Position numbers and translations under genes: made by a program. The notes below the pieces were generated by a model. That model had not been told where the DNA came from. It worked only from the letters and a program-made list of their open reading frames with translations, and did not search any database. DNA of 64,000 nt. Origin: Geodermatophilus normandii (GTDB lineage: Bacteria; Actinomycetota; Actinomycetes; Mycobacteriales; Geodermatophilaceae). This document shows, one piece after another, positions 35,732 through 44,285 of the stretch. Within the stretch, counting starts at the first letter, position 1, and each line of letters starts with the position of its first letter. The stretch spans positions 1,384,001 through 1,448,000 of the forward strand of contig NZ_QGTX01000001.1 of assembly GCF_003182485.1 (NCBI RefSeq). The letters are read 5' to 3'.

Positions 35732-36250
35732 CTAGCGCGTGTCGCGCAGGCCGTCGAGGTGGGCCGCGAGGACCTGCCGCACCCGCTCGGGGGGCAGGGC
35801 GGAGGGGCGCGTGACGGCGTGCACGGCCAGCCCGTCGAGGACGGCGTACAGGCGCTCGGCCTCCAGCGCGTGATCCGACCCCGGGCGCAGGTCGCCGGCG
35901 TCGGCCAGCACGGTCAGCACCCAGCGGCAGAGCGCGAGCAGGTCCTCGGCGGACCGGTCGCGGAGCGCGGCGAGGGCGGGAGCGGTCAGGGCGCGCGCGG
36001 TGAGGGCGAGCCAGACCTCGGCCCCGGCCCGCCGCTCGTCGTCGAGCGGGAGCGTCTCCTCCAGCACGCGCAGCGCGAGGGCGGCGTCGGCGGACGCGCC
36101 GGCCGTCACGGCCGCGACCCGTGCTCCCGCGTGCTCGACCACCAGGGTCACCGCGAAGTGCAGCAGCTCGTCCTGGGTGGCGAACCAGTGCCGCAGGGTG
36201 CCCATCGAGGTCGCCGCCTCGCGGGCGACGGCGCCCGCCCTCGCCCGCAT
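35732..36250 (-). CDS. TetR family regulator, probably N-terminally truncated
   Basis: The protein contains the second half of a TetR DNA-binding domain (AVAREAATSMGTLRHWFATQDELL) and a full ligand-binding C-terminal domain ending AHLDGLRDTR. TetR proteins usually have 20-25 residues before AVAREAG forming helix 1 and the start of helix 2. From ATG 36250 only eight residues precede it, and the upstream frame (SPSRNTTQAVASPALRVVHAS) is the complement of what looks like the end of a membrane gene. DNA binding is therefore doubtful. Confidence 0.6.
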   Translation of the reverse strand: MRARAGAVAREAATSMGTLRHWFATQDELLHFAVTLVVEHAGARVAAVTAGASADAALALRVLEETLPLDDERRAGAEVWLALTARALTAPALAALRDRSAEDLLALCRWVLTVLADAGDLRPGSDHALEAERLYAVLDGLAVHAVTRPSALPPERVRQVLAAHLDGLRDTR

Positions 36251-36251
36251 C

Positions 36252-36347
36252 GAGGCGTGGACGACCCGCAACGCCGGGGAGGCGACCGCCTGGGTGGTGT
36301 TCCTGCTCGGGCTCCTCCTCGTGTCCGACGCCCTGCCGCTGCGCTGA
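36252..36347 (+). pseudogene. Possible remnant of the C-terminus of a membrane protein
   Basis: This short frame ends ATAWVVFLLGLLLVSDALPLR and a stop. It has one clean hydrophobic helix, but no start of its own and no upstream coding character in this frame. It abuts the truncated end of the TetR gene on the other strand. The simplest reading is that a deletion removed the shared promoter and the N-termini of a divergent regulator-transporter pair. This is inference from composition. Confidence 0.35.
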
Positions 36348-36451
36348 CCGGCGCGGAGGGCGGGGTCTCGTGCCCCGTCTACGGTCCTCTGGCGCCGACG
36401 CGAGAGAGACCTAGACGAGCACGGACGGCGGTCGCTCACAGGCGGCGCCGC

Positions 36452-36457
36452 TAGCGT
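36452..36457 (+). promoter_or_regulatory. -10 box, leaderless start
   Basis: TAGCGT followed by seven bases and GTG 36465. Same geometry as at 36902, 61442 and 35690. Confidence 0.6.
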
Positions 36458-36464
36458 GGCCGCC

Positions 36465-36833
36465 GTGATCAGGTTCGCACTCAAGGTCGTCATCACGGCC
36501 CTGGCCTTCTACGGCCTCACGCGGCTGCTCCCCGGCATCGACATCGAGGGCAACGAGAACGGTGCGCTCGGCGTCAGCGGCACCTTCCTGTGGGTGGCGC
36601 TGCTCTTCGCGGTGGTCAACGCCGTCGTCGGGCCGGTCCTGCGGTTCCTGTCCTTCCCGGCGATCCTGCTCAGCCTGGGGCTCTTCCTGCTGATCGTGAA
36701 CGCCGCGCTGCTCGGCCTGACCGCCGCCCTCTCCGACCGCCTCTCGGTCGACGGGTTCGGCACCGCGGTCCTCGGTGGCCTCGTCCTCGCCGTCGTCGGC
36801 TGGGTCGCCGACCAGGTCCTCGACCGCGGCTGA
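36465..36833 (+). CDS. Phage holin family 4-type small membrane protein (PF04020-like)
   Basis: A 122-residue protein with four hydrophobic helices, beginning VIRFALKVVITALAFYGLTRLLPGIDIEG and containing FLWVALLFAVVNAVVGPVLRFLSFPA, the pattern of the widespread phage_holin_4_2/YvlD family. Despite the name these are chromosomal membrane proteins without proven lysis function. GTG 36465 is chosen for the -10 box spacing; GTG 36456 overlaps that box. No phage genes are nearby. Confidence 0.82.
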   Translation: MIRFALKVVITALAFYGLTRLLPGIDIEGNENGALGVSGTFLWVALLFAVVNAVVGPVLRFLSFPAILLSLGLFLLIVNAALLGLTAALSDRLSVDGFGTAVLGGLVLAVVGWVADQVLDRG

Positions 36834-36840
36834 CCCGGGT

Positions 36841-36904
36841 CGGCCCCCTCCAGGGACCCGACGCGAGCTCGCGAGCGGTGGGGGGCAGGGGGTCCTTCTA
36901 CTAG
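36841..36904 (+). repeat. Dispersed 64-bp palindromic repeat, copy B
   Basis: Colinear partner of 32654-32717 with 52 of 64 identities. It occupies almost the whole gap between the holin-like gene and gdh, and its terminal CTAG merges with the gdh -10 box. The left CCCCCT and right AGGGGG can pair around the GAGCTCGCGAG core, so it may also end transcription of the preceding gene. Confidence 0.7.
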
Positions 36905-36907
36905 CGT
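36902..36907 (+). promoter_or_regulatory. -10 box of the glutamate dehydrogenase gene (leaderless)
   Basis: TAGCGT with a 7-nt spacer to ATG 36915. No ribosome site is present between box and start beyond CGGGG. Confidence 0.6.
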
Positions 36908-36914
36908 CGGGGAC

Positions 36915-39900
36915 ATGAGCACCACCGGCGTGGACACCGTCGTCCCCGGCCGACCGGAGGACGGGGTCCCACCCGGGCTGGTCGCCCTCGAGGAGGCCAA
37001 CGACCGCAAGCGGGCGCTGCTGGCCGAGGCGGCCGACGCCGCGGCCGGCAGCCTCGACGGGGGCCTGCCCGCCGGCTGCGGCACCGCGGACCTCCCGGCG
37101 CTGCTGCAGCGCTACTACTGGAGCGAGCCGGCCGCCGAGGTCCTCGGGCACGAGCCGGCCGACCTCGCCGCGCTCGCGCTGCGCCACCTGCGCCTGGCCG
37201 CCGTCCGGCCGCAGGGCTCGGCCACCGTGGTGGTCGAGCGGCTCCCCGACGGGCGCGGGCTGCTGCTCGTCGTCACCGACGACATGCCCTTCCTCGTCGA
37301 CTCGGTGACGGCCGAGGTGGTCCGCCAGGGCGCGGGCCTGCAGCACGTCGTCCACCCGGTCGTCGTCGTCCGCCGGGACGTGTCCGGCGCGATGCGCGCC
37401 TTCTGCGACAGCCCGGGCACCGCCGCCGCCGACTGCGGCCCCGACGCGCTGGCCGAGTCCTGGATGGCCGTCGTCCTGGACGGCCCGCTCGGCGACGAGG
37501 CCGCCGGTGACCTGGTGACCGGGCTGCGCACCGTCCTCGCCGACGTGCGCGCGGTCGACGAGGACGCCCCGCGCACCGCCGCCCGCGCCCTGGAGCTGGC
37601 CACCCGGCTCGAGGAGCAGGGCGGCGTCGAGGCCGCCGACCCGGCCGACGACCCCGCGGAGGCCGCCGCGCTGCTGCGCTGGCTGGCCGACGGCAACTTC
37701 GTCTTCCTCGGCGCCCGTGACGCCGAGATCACCGACACCGTGCGGGCCGTCCCCGGCACCGGACTGGGCGTGCTGCGCAGCGACACCGCGGCGGCGCTGC
37801 CCGAGGCGGCCGGCCCGCTCGGTCCCTGGCTGGTCACCGTCACCAAGGCCGACATCCGCTCGACGGTGCACCGCCGTGCCTGGCTGGACCTGGTCGCCGT
37901 CACCGTGCCGGCGACCGGCGGCCGCCCGGCCCGCCAGCACCGGCTGGTCGGGCTGTTCCCCACCGCGGCGTCCGCCGCCGGTGTCCGCGACGTGCCGCTC
38001 GTGCGCCGCCGCGTCGCCGAGGTGGTGGAGGGCTCCGGCGTCCCGGCCGACAGCCACACCGGCAAGACGCTGGTCGACGTCCTGGACACCCTCCCGCGCG
38101 ACGAGCTGTTCCAGGCGACGGGCGGCGAGCTGCTGCCCGTGGCGCTGGCCGTGCTGTACCTGCAGGAGCGCCGCCAGACCCGGCTGTTCCTGCGCCGCGA
38201 CCCCTTCGGCCGGTTCTGGTCGGCGCTGGTCTACCTGCCCCGCGACCGGTACACGACCGAGGTCCGCCTGGCGATGCAGCAGCTGCTGCTGTCCCGGCTC
38301 GGCGGGCGCGACATCGAGTTCACCGCCCGCTCCACCGAGTCGGTCCTGGCGCGGCTGCACTTCGTCGTCCGGGTGCCGGTGGCCCGGGGCGGGGCGCCCG
38401 CGCTGCCCGAGGTCGACGCCGACGCGCTGCAGCAGGAGCTCGCCGCCGTCGCGCGCAGCTGGTTCGACGACCTCGCCGAGGCCCTGGCCGCCCGCCACGG
38501 CGACGGCACCGAGCAGGTGCTCGCGCGGGTCGCCGACGCCTTCCCCGCCGCCTACCAGGACGACTTCCCGGCGACGACGGCCGTCGAGGACCTCGCCCGC
38601 CTCGACGCGCTGGGGCCCGGCGAGCTGGGCCTGCGGCTGCGCCGCCCGCGCGGGGCCGGGGCCGCCGAGCCGCGCCTGACCGTCTACCGGGTGGGGGAGC
38701 GGCTGCTGCTCTCCGACGTCCTGCCGGTGCTGCAGCACATGGGTGTCGACGTCGTCGACGAGCGGCCCTACGAGATCGACCGGATCGGCGCCCCGCCGGC
38801 CTGGATCTACGACTTCGGCCTCACCGCCCCCGGCGGGGAGCTGCCCTTCCCCGGGTCGCTGCCCGAGCGGTTCACCGAGGCGGTCGCCGCCGTGTGGCGC
38901 GGGGAGGCCGAGGACGACGGCCTGGGCGCCCTGGTGCTCCTGGCCGGGCTGAACTGGCGGCAGGTGACGGTGGTCCGCGCCTACGTGCAGTGGCTGCGCC
39001 AGGCCGGCCTGCCCTTCGGCCAGCGGTACGTGGAGACCACGCTGGCCGCGCACCCCGACGTCGTGGCGCGGCTGGTGGCGCTGTTCGAGACACGCTTCTC
39101 ACCCGACCGCGAGGCCGGCCGCGCGCGGCGGCAGGAGGACCTCGCCGCGTCGCTGCGCGAGGCGATCGGGCGGGTGGACACCCTCGACGCCGACCGCGTG
39201 CTCTCCAGCCTGCTGGCCGCCGTCCTCGCCACCCAGCGCACCACCTACTACGCGGGCGGTCCGCTGGCGGTGAAGCTCGACCCGCACGCCGTCCCCGACC
39301 TGCCCGAGCCGCGCCCGGCCCGGGAGGTGTTCGTCAGCTCCCCGCGGGTCATGGGCGTGCACCTGCGCTTCGGCGCGGTCGCGCGCGGCGGGCTGCGCTG
39401 GTCCGACCGGCGCGAGGACCTGCGCACCGAGGTGCTCGGCCTGGTCAAGGCGCAGATGGTCAAGAACACCGTCATCGTGCCCACCGGCGCCAAGGGCGGC
39501 TTCGTCGTCCGCAACCCCCCGGCGACGGCCGATCCCGCCCTCCCGGCCACCCGCGAGGAGGTCCAGGCCGAGGGCCAGGCCTGCTACCGGCTGTTCATCG
39601 GCGCGCTGTTGTCGTTGACCGACGACCTGGTCGGCGGTGAGGTCGTGCCGCCGCCGCGGGTGGTCCGGCACGACGGCGACGACGCCTACCTCGTCGTCGC
39701 CGCGGACAAGGGGACGGCGACGTTCTCCGACCTGGCCAACGCGGTCGCGCTCGAGCGGGGCTTCTGGCTCGGCGACGCCTTCGCCTCCGGCGGCTCGGTC
39801 GGCTACGACCACAAGGCCATGGGAATCACCGCCCGCGGCGCCTGGGAGTCGGTGACCCGCCACTTCCGCGAGCTCGACGTCGACGTGCAGAGCCAGGAGT

Positions 39901-41822
39901 TCACCGTCGTCGGCGTCGGCGACATGTCCGGCGACGTCTTCGGCAACGGGATGCTGCTGTCCGAGCACATCCGCCTGGTGGCCGCCTTCGACCACCGGCA
40001 CGTCTTCGTCGACCCCACGCCTGACGCCGCGACGTCGTTCGCCGAGCGCCGGCGGCTGTTCGACCTGCCGCGCTCGTCGTGGGCCGACTACGACCCCGCG
40101 CTGATCAGCCCCGGTGGCGGCGTCTGGCCGCGGACGGCGAAGGCGGTGCCGGTGAGCGAGCCGATGCGCGCCGCGCTCGGCCTCGGCGACGACGTCGACA
40201 CCCTCTCGCCGGTCGAGCTGATCCGCGCGGTCCTGCTCGCCCCGGTGGACCTGCTGTTCAACGGGGGCATCGGCACCTACGTCAAGGCCGCGACCGAGAG
40301 CTCCGTCGACGTCGGGGACAAGGCCAACGACGCCGTCCGCGTCGACGGCGGACAGCTGCGCGTGCGGGTGGTGGGGGAGGGCGGCAACCTCGGCCTGACC
40401 CAGCGCGGGCGGGTGGAGTACGCCCTCGCCGGCGGCCGGGTGAACACCGACGCCATCGACAACTCCGCGGGCGTGGACACCTCCGACCACGAGGTGAACA
40501 TCAAGATCGCGCTCAACGGGGTCGTCGACGCCGGGGAGCTCGACGCCGGGGGCCGGGCCGCGCTGCTCGCCGACATGACCGACGAGGTCGCCGCCGCCGT
40601 CCTCGGCGACAACCACGCGCAGAACGCGGTGCTGGCCGTGGAGGTCACCTCCTCGCGCAGCCTGCTCGACGCGCACGAGCGGTTCCTCCGGGCGCTGGAG
40701 CGCTCGGGGCGGCTGGTGCGGGCCGTCGAGGCGCTGCCCGACGACCGGGCGCTGGCCCAGCGGCGGCGCGACGGGCAGGCGCTGACCAGCCCGGAGCTGT
40801 CGGTGCTGCTGGCCTACGCCAAGCTCGAGGTGGGTGACGCCGTCCTGCACTCCGACCTGCCCGACGACCCCGCCCTGGCCCGGCTGCTGCGCGACTACTT
40901 CCCGGCCGCGCTGCGGGAGCGCTTCCCCGCGGCGGTCGACACCCACCCGCTGCGCCGGGAGATCGTGGCCACGGCGCTCACCAACCGGTCGGTGAACACC
41001 GCCGGCGTCACCGGCCTGTTCCGGCTGGGGGAGGAGACCGGCCTGGACCTCGCCGCCGTCGTCCGGGCGCACGCGGTGGCCCGCGCGGTGTTCGACGTCG
41101 ACCGGCTGTGGGACGCCGTCCGGCCGCTGGACAACCGGGTGCCGGCGCCGGTGCAGGTGGAGCTGCGCACCGAGGCGACCCGGCTGGCCGAGCGGGCGAC
41201 GCGCTGGCTGCTGCGGCTGCCCGAGCTCGGCGGCCGGCCCGCGGCCGGGATCACCGCCGTGACCGACCGGTTCGCCGCGCCGGTGGCCGCGGTGCGGACC
41301 GGCCTGCCGGACTGGCTGCTCGGCCACGAGGCCGTCGCGTACGCCGAGCGGGCACGGCGGCTGCAGGCCGCCGGCGTGCCCGCGGGGCTGGCGGGGGAGG
41401 TCGCGGCCGCGCCGCTGCTGCCGGCGGCGCTGGACCTCGCCGTCGTCGCCGAGCGGACCGGCGCGCCGATCGAGCTGGCCGGGCGCGTGGCGCAGGAGCT
41501 GGCCGAGCGGCTGTCGTTGGTGCCGCTGCGCGAGCTGGTCACCGCGCTGCCCCGGGACCGCCGCTGGCCGTCGATGGCGCGCGCCGCGCTGCGCGACGAC
41601 CTCGCCGCCGAGCAGGCCGAGCTCGCCGTCGAGGTGCTCACCGGGCGGGAGCCGGCTCCCGCCGCGGACGCCGCCTCGCTGGTGGGCGCCTGGGTGGAGG
41701 GCTGGGAGCCCGCGCAGCGCCGGGCGGCTGCCCAGCTCGCCGACATCGCCGCCGGCGACCGGCACGAGCTGCCCGAGCTGCTGGTCGCCGTCCGGACCCT
41801 GCGGGGCCTGCGCCGCCGCTGA
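36915..41822 (+). CDS. gdh: NAD-specific glutamate dehydrogenase (large, 180-kDa class)
   Basis: A 1635-residue enzyme that oxidises glutamate to 2-oxoglutarate and ammonia. The size matches the bacterial GDH-180 class known from Streptomyces, Mycobacterium and Caulobacter. The N-terminal half contains ACT-like regulatory segments (LLVVTDDMPFLVDSVTAEV). The catalytic core shows HLRFGAVARGGLRWSDRREDLRTEVLGLVKAQMVKNTVIVPTGAKGGF read in order at about residues 812-860, then DMSGDVFGNGML and the dinucleotide-binding VVGEGGNLGLTQRGR. ATG 36915 lies seven bases after a -10 box. Probably monocistronic. Confidence 0.95.
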   Translation: MSTTGVDTVVPGRPEDGVPPGLVALEEANDRKRALLAEAADAAAGSLDGGLPAGCGTADLPALLQRYYWSEPAAEVLGHEPADLAALALRHLRLAAVRPQGSATVVVERLPDGRGLLLVVTDDMPFLVDSVTAEVVRQGAGLQHVVHPVVVVRRDVSGAMRAFCDSPGTAAADCGPDALAESWMAVVLDGPLGDEAAGDLVTGLRTVLADVRAVDEDAPRTAARALELATRLEEQGGVEAADPADDPAEAAALLRWLADGNFVFLGARDAEITDTVRAVPGTGLGVLRSDTAAALPEAAGPLGPWLVTVTKADIRSTVHRRAWLDLVAVTVPATGGRPARQHRLVGLFPTAASAAGVRDVPLVRRRVAEVVEGSGVPADSHTGKTLVDVLDTLPRDELFQATGGELLPVALAVLYLQERRQTRLFLRRDPFGRFWSALVYLPRDRYTTEVRLAMQQLLLSRLGGRDIEFTARSTESVLARLHFVVRVPVARGGAPALPEVDADALQQELAAVARSWFDDLAEALAARHGDGTEQVLARVADAFPAAYQDDFPATTAVEDLARLDALGPGELGLRLRRPRGAGAAEPRLTVYRVGERLLLSDVLPVLQHMGVDVVDERPYEIDRIGAPPAWIYDFGLTAPGGELPFPGSLPERFTEAVAAVWRGEAEDDGLGALVLLAGLNWRQVTVVRAYVQWLRQAGLPFGQRYVETTLAAHPDVVARLVALFETRFSPDREAGRARRQEDLAASLREAIGRVDTLDADRVLSSLLAAVLATQRTTYYAGGPLAVKLDPHAVPDLPEPRPAREVFVSSPRVMGVHLRFGAVARGGLRWSDRREDLRTEVLGLVKAQMVKNTVIVPTGAKGGFVVRNPPATADPALPATREEVQAEGQACYRLFIGALLSLTDDLVGGEVVPPPRVVRHDGDDAYLVVAADKGTATFSDLANAVALERGFWLGDAFASGGSVGYDHKAMGITARGAWESVTRHFRELDVDVQSQEFTVVGVGDMSGDVFGNGMLLSEHIRLVAAFDHRHVFVDPTPDAATSFAERRRLFDLPRSSWADYDPALISPGGGVWPRTAKAVPVSEPMRAALGLGDDVDTLSPVELIRAVLLAPVDLLFNGGIGTYVKAATESSVDVGDKANDAVRVDGGQLRVRVVGEGGNLGLTQRGRVEYALAGGRVNTDAIDNSAGVDTSDHEVNIKIALNGVVDAGELDAGGRAALLADMTDEVAAAVLGDNHAQNAVLAVEVTSSRSLLDAHERFLRALERSGRLVRAVEALPDDRALAQRRRDGQALTSPELSVLLAYAKLEVGDAVLHSDLPDDPALARLLRDYFPAALRERFPAAVDTHPLRREIVATALTNRSVNTAGVTGLFRLGEETGLDLAAVVRAHAVARAVFDVDRLWDAVRPLDNRVPAPVQVELRTEATRLAERATRWLLRLPELGGRPAAGITAVTDRFAAPVAAVRTGLPDWLLGHEAVAYAERARRLQAAGVPAGLAGEVAAAPLLPAALDLAVVAERTGAPIELAGRVAQELAERLSLVPLRELVTALPRDRRWPSMARAALRDDLAAEQAELAVEVLTGREPAPAADAASLVGAWVEGWEPAQRRAAAQLADIAAGDRHELPELLVAVRTLRGLRRR

Positions 41823-41860
41823 GCCTCCCCGACCCCGGGGGGTCCCCGTGCCTGGGAGGC
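41823..41860. terminator. Stem-loop after glutamate dehydrogenase
   Basis: GCCTCCC (41823-41829) pairs with GGGAGGC (41854-41860), enclosing an inner GACCCC/GGGGTC stem. It directly follows the stop codon. Confidence 0.6.
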
Positions 41861-42028
41861 GGCTGGACGGTCGCTGTGAGGATCCGGTCCGTCACGGGCT
41901 GCCCGGACCGGCCGCGACACGGCGGACGCACCCCCGTCGCCGCCGGATGGTGACGAGCGCCACACCGCACGGTGGGGGCACCTCCGGGCGGCACCGGCCG
42001 GACCGGGGACCCCGACGAGAGGACGGCC

Positions 42029-43378
42029 ATGACCACGACGAGGGCAGGACGGCTGCGGACGGTCACCGTGGTGGCGGTGGCGGGCGGCTCGCTGGCGCTG
42101 CTCCCGCTCACGGGGGCGTTCGCCGGCGGGCCCGGGCACGGCGGCGGGCACGGCGGCGGGCACGGGCACGGGAACGGCAGCGCCCACGGGCACCTGCGCA
42201 GCGTCATCTTCGTCAACGGCGACGGCATGGGCGCCACCCACCGCGAGGCCGGACGCCTGGACCAGGAGGGCTTCGACGGGCAACTGGCGATGGACGCGCT
42301 GCCGATCGCCGGGCTGCAGACCACCGACGCGCGCGACCCCGAGGACACGGTCACCGACTCCGCGGCCTCGGCGTCGGCCTGGGCCACCGGGGTGAAGACC
42401 TACAACGGCGCGATCAGCGTCGACGTCGACGGCGACCCCCTGCCCACGCTCGGCCAGCAGGCCGAGGAGGCGGGCCTGGCCGGCGGCATCGTGACCACCG
42501 CGCAGGTCACCGACGCCACGCCGGCGGCGTTCTTCGCCAACAGCACCGACCGCGCCGCCCAGGACGACATCGCGCGCCAGTACCTGGAGGTCAGCCGGCC
42601 GGAGGTCATCCTCGGCGGCGGCGAGGACTGGTGGCTGCCCGCCGGGGACGAGGGCACCTACCCGCCCCGGGCCGGTGACGCCGAGGACCCGGAGGTGTCC
42701 CGCAGCACGCAGGGCGACCTCGTCGCGCGGGCCGAGGGCCTCGGCTACGAGTACGTCAGCACCGCCGAGGAGTTCGCCGCCGCCGACTCCGGCCTGCTGC
42801 TCGGGCTGTTCGCCAACGAGGAGATGTTCCAGCAGCGGCCCGAGGGCGAGGGCGACGAGTTCGACCCGGTCGTCTCGCTCGCCGACATGACCACCCGGGC
42901 CCTCGAGGTGCTCTCCCAGGACGAGGACGGGTTCTTCCTCCTCGTCGAGGAGGAGGCCGTGGACGAGATGAGCCACAACAACAACGGCACCCGGATGCTG
43001 GAGGCCATGCGCTCCCTCGACGACGCCGTCGAGGTGGCCCGGGCCTACGTGGCCGCGCACCCCGACACGCTGCTGATCGTCACCGGCGACCACGAGTGCG
43101 GCGGGCTGACCATCGAGGACGTCGACCCCGAGGACGAGAGCGGCCCCGGCGGCACCCTGGACCCGTCCCTGACCGGTGACACCGAGTCCGGCGAGGACGG
43201 CCCGTTCGACGTCGCCGGCACCGGGGGCGCCTACGACTTCGCCCTCGACTGGACGACGACCTCGCACACCGGCGTCCCGACCGTCGTCACCGCGGAGGGT
43301 CCGGGGAGCGAGGAGCTGACCGGCTACTACCCGAACACCCACCTGCACGACGTCGTGTCCGCGGTGCTCTTCGACTGA
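42029..43378 (+). CDS. Secreted alkaline phosphatase (PhoA family)
   Basis: A 449-residue phosphomonoesterase. The signal peptide ends near GAFAGG and is followed by a Gly/His-rich stretch (GHGGGHGGGHGHGNG) that could bind metal. Core motifs: IFVNGDGMG (metal Asp), VTDSAASASAWATG (the Ser nucleophile follows Asp), FLLVEEEAVDEMSH and IVTGDHECGGLT (metal Asp and His), with a distal His in TSHTGVP. ATG 42029 has GAGAGG upstream. Secretion fits scavenging of phosphate esters. I looked for a PHO box upstream and found none I trust. Confidence 0.92.
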   Translation: MTTTRAGRLRTVTVVAVAGGSLALLPLTGAFAGGPGHGGGHGGGHGHGNGSAHGHLRSVIFVNGDGMGATHREAGRLDQEGFDGQLAMDALPIAGLQTTDARDPEDTVTDSAASASAWATGVKTYNGAISVDVDGDPLPTLGQQAEEAGLAGGIVTTAQVTDATPAAFFANSTDRAAQDDIARQYLEVSRPEVILGGGEDWWLPAGDEGTYPPRAGDAEDPEVSRSTQGDLVARAEGLGYEYVSTAEEFAAADSGLLLGLFANEEMFQQRPEGEGDEFDPVVSLADMTTRALEVLSQDEDGFFLLVEEEAVDEMSHNNNGTRMLEAMRSLDDAVEVARAYVAAHPDTLLIVTGDHECGGLTIEDVDPEDESGPGGTLDPSLTGDTESGEDGPFDVAGTGGAYDFALDWTTTSHTGVPTVVTAEGPGSEELTGYYPNTHLHDVVSAVLFD

Positions 43379-43387
43379 CGGCGCTCC

Positions 43388-43427
43388 CCGGGGCCCGGGG
43401 CCGGCGACCGCCGGTCCCGGGCCCCGG
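43388..43427. terminator. Stem-loop after alkaline phosphatase
   Basis: A perfect 12-bp stem (43388-43399 with 43416-43427) nine bases after the stop, with further pairing inside the loop. Confidence 0.7.
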
Positions 43428-43542
43428 CACGTGCGGACCGGTTCCCCGATCGACCCGCGGTCTCCGTGCGGCCGTCATCCGGCGGACACCCGTGCCCGCG
43501 ACCCTGGCGTGCGGACACCTCGTCCCGCTCCCGGGAGGACCG

Positions 43543-44265
43543 ATGGACTCCGGCACGCCGACCCCCGTCCGCACCCCCAGCCGCACCCCCAACCGCGGCG
43601 GGATGACCCCCGTCCTCGCCCGGACCGCCGTCCGCGCCGCCACCGCGACCTGGGGCGGGGACCGCCGGCAGCAGCGGTTGCGCGTGTGCACCGCCGCCGA
43701 GCTGCTCCTGGCCCGGGGCCTGCGCGTGCGGGTCGTCAACCCGCCGGTCGCCTGGCCGCGCGGGCCGCGGCTGGTGGTGGCCAACGCCTCCGGCTGGGCC
43801 GACGTGCTCGCCCTGGCCACGGTCGTCCCGGGCACGCCCGTGGTCGACGCCGCGCTGGCCGCCCGGCCGCTGCTGCGCGTGCTGGCCCGCCGCGGCGGGC
43901 TGCTGGTCGACGACGGCAGCGGCGCCGTGCGCGGCCGGGTCACCGCGCTGCTGCGCGCGGGCGCCACGGTCACCGCCTCCCCCGGGGAGGGCGCGACCCC
44001 GGACGACCCCGGCCGGTTCCGGGTCCGCGCGCTCGCCCCCGCCGTCGACGCGCAGGCCGCCGTGTGCCCGGTCGCCGTCCGCCCGGCCGGCAGCGGCGTC
44101 CTGGAGGTCCACCTGCTGTCGGCGCTGCAACCGGGGCACGACGCGCGGGCCCTGGCGGCACTCGCCGAGTACGCGGTCGCGCACGTGCTGGAGTCCGGCG
44201 CGCCGGTCCCGGGCTCCCCCGGGACTGTCCGGCCGCAGGAGGGGTACGGACGACCCCGCCCGTGA
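43543..44265 (+). CDS. PlsC-like acyltransferase with degenerate active site
   Basis: A 240-residue protein with the layout of a 1-acylglycerol-3-phosphate acyltransferase domain. The motif expected as NHxSxxD reads NASGWAD (in LVVANASGWADVLALA), so the catalytic His is replaced by Ala while the Asp stays. The later PEGT-like motif reads SPGEGAT. The central hydrophobic LLLARGLRVRVVNPP precedes the motif. Start ATG 43543 has GGGAGG upstream. The stop lies 20 bp before the PPK2 start. It may be inactive or have another role; family placement is by motif order. Confidence 0.65.
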   Translation: MDSGTPTPVRTPSRTPNRGGMTPVLARTAVRAATATWGGDRRQQRLRVCTAAELLLARGLRVRVVNPPVAWPRGPRLVVANASGWADVLALATVVPGTPVVDAALAARPLLRVLARRGGLLVDDGSGAVRGRVTALLRAGATVTASPGEGATPDDPGRFRVRALAPAVDAQAAVCPVAVRPAGSGVLEVHLLSALQPGHDARALAALAEYAVAHVLESGAPVPGSPGTVRPQEGYGRPRP

Positions 44266-44285
44266 CCCGCCCGGAGGGGGACCCC

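Noticed and set aside
36000..36347. A 115-codon plus-strand gene over the TetR-type gene
   Set aside because: Most of it is Ser/Ala/Arg-rich antisense; only the final hydrophobic stretch looks like protein, so it is kept as a possible remnant.
36465..36833. Holin-like protein as a sign of prophage
   Set aside because: The family is chromosomal in most bacteria and no other phage gene is near.
39099..41765. Long minus-strand frame opposite glutamate dehydrogenase
   Set aside because: Antisense shadow of a strongly conserved enzyme; composition is not protein-like.
41823..42028. PHO box upstream of the alkaline phosphatase
   Set aside because: I found no pair of convincing direct repeats of the Pho consensus.
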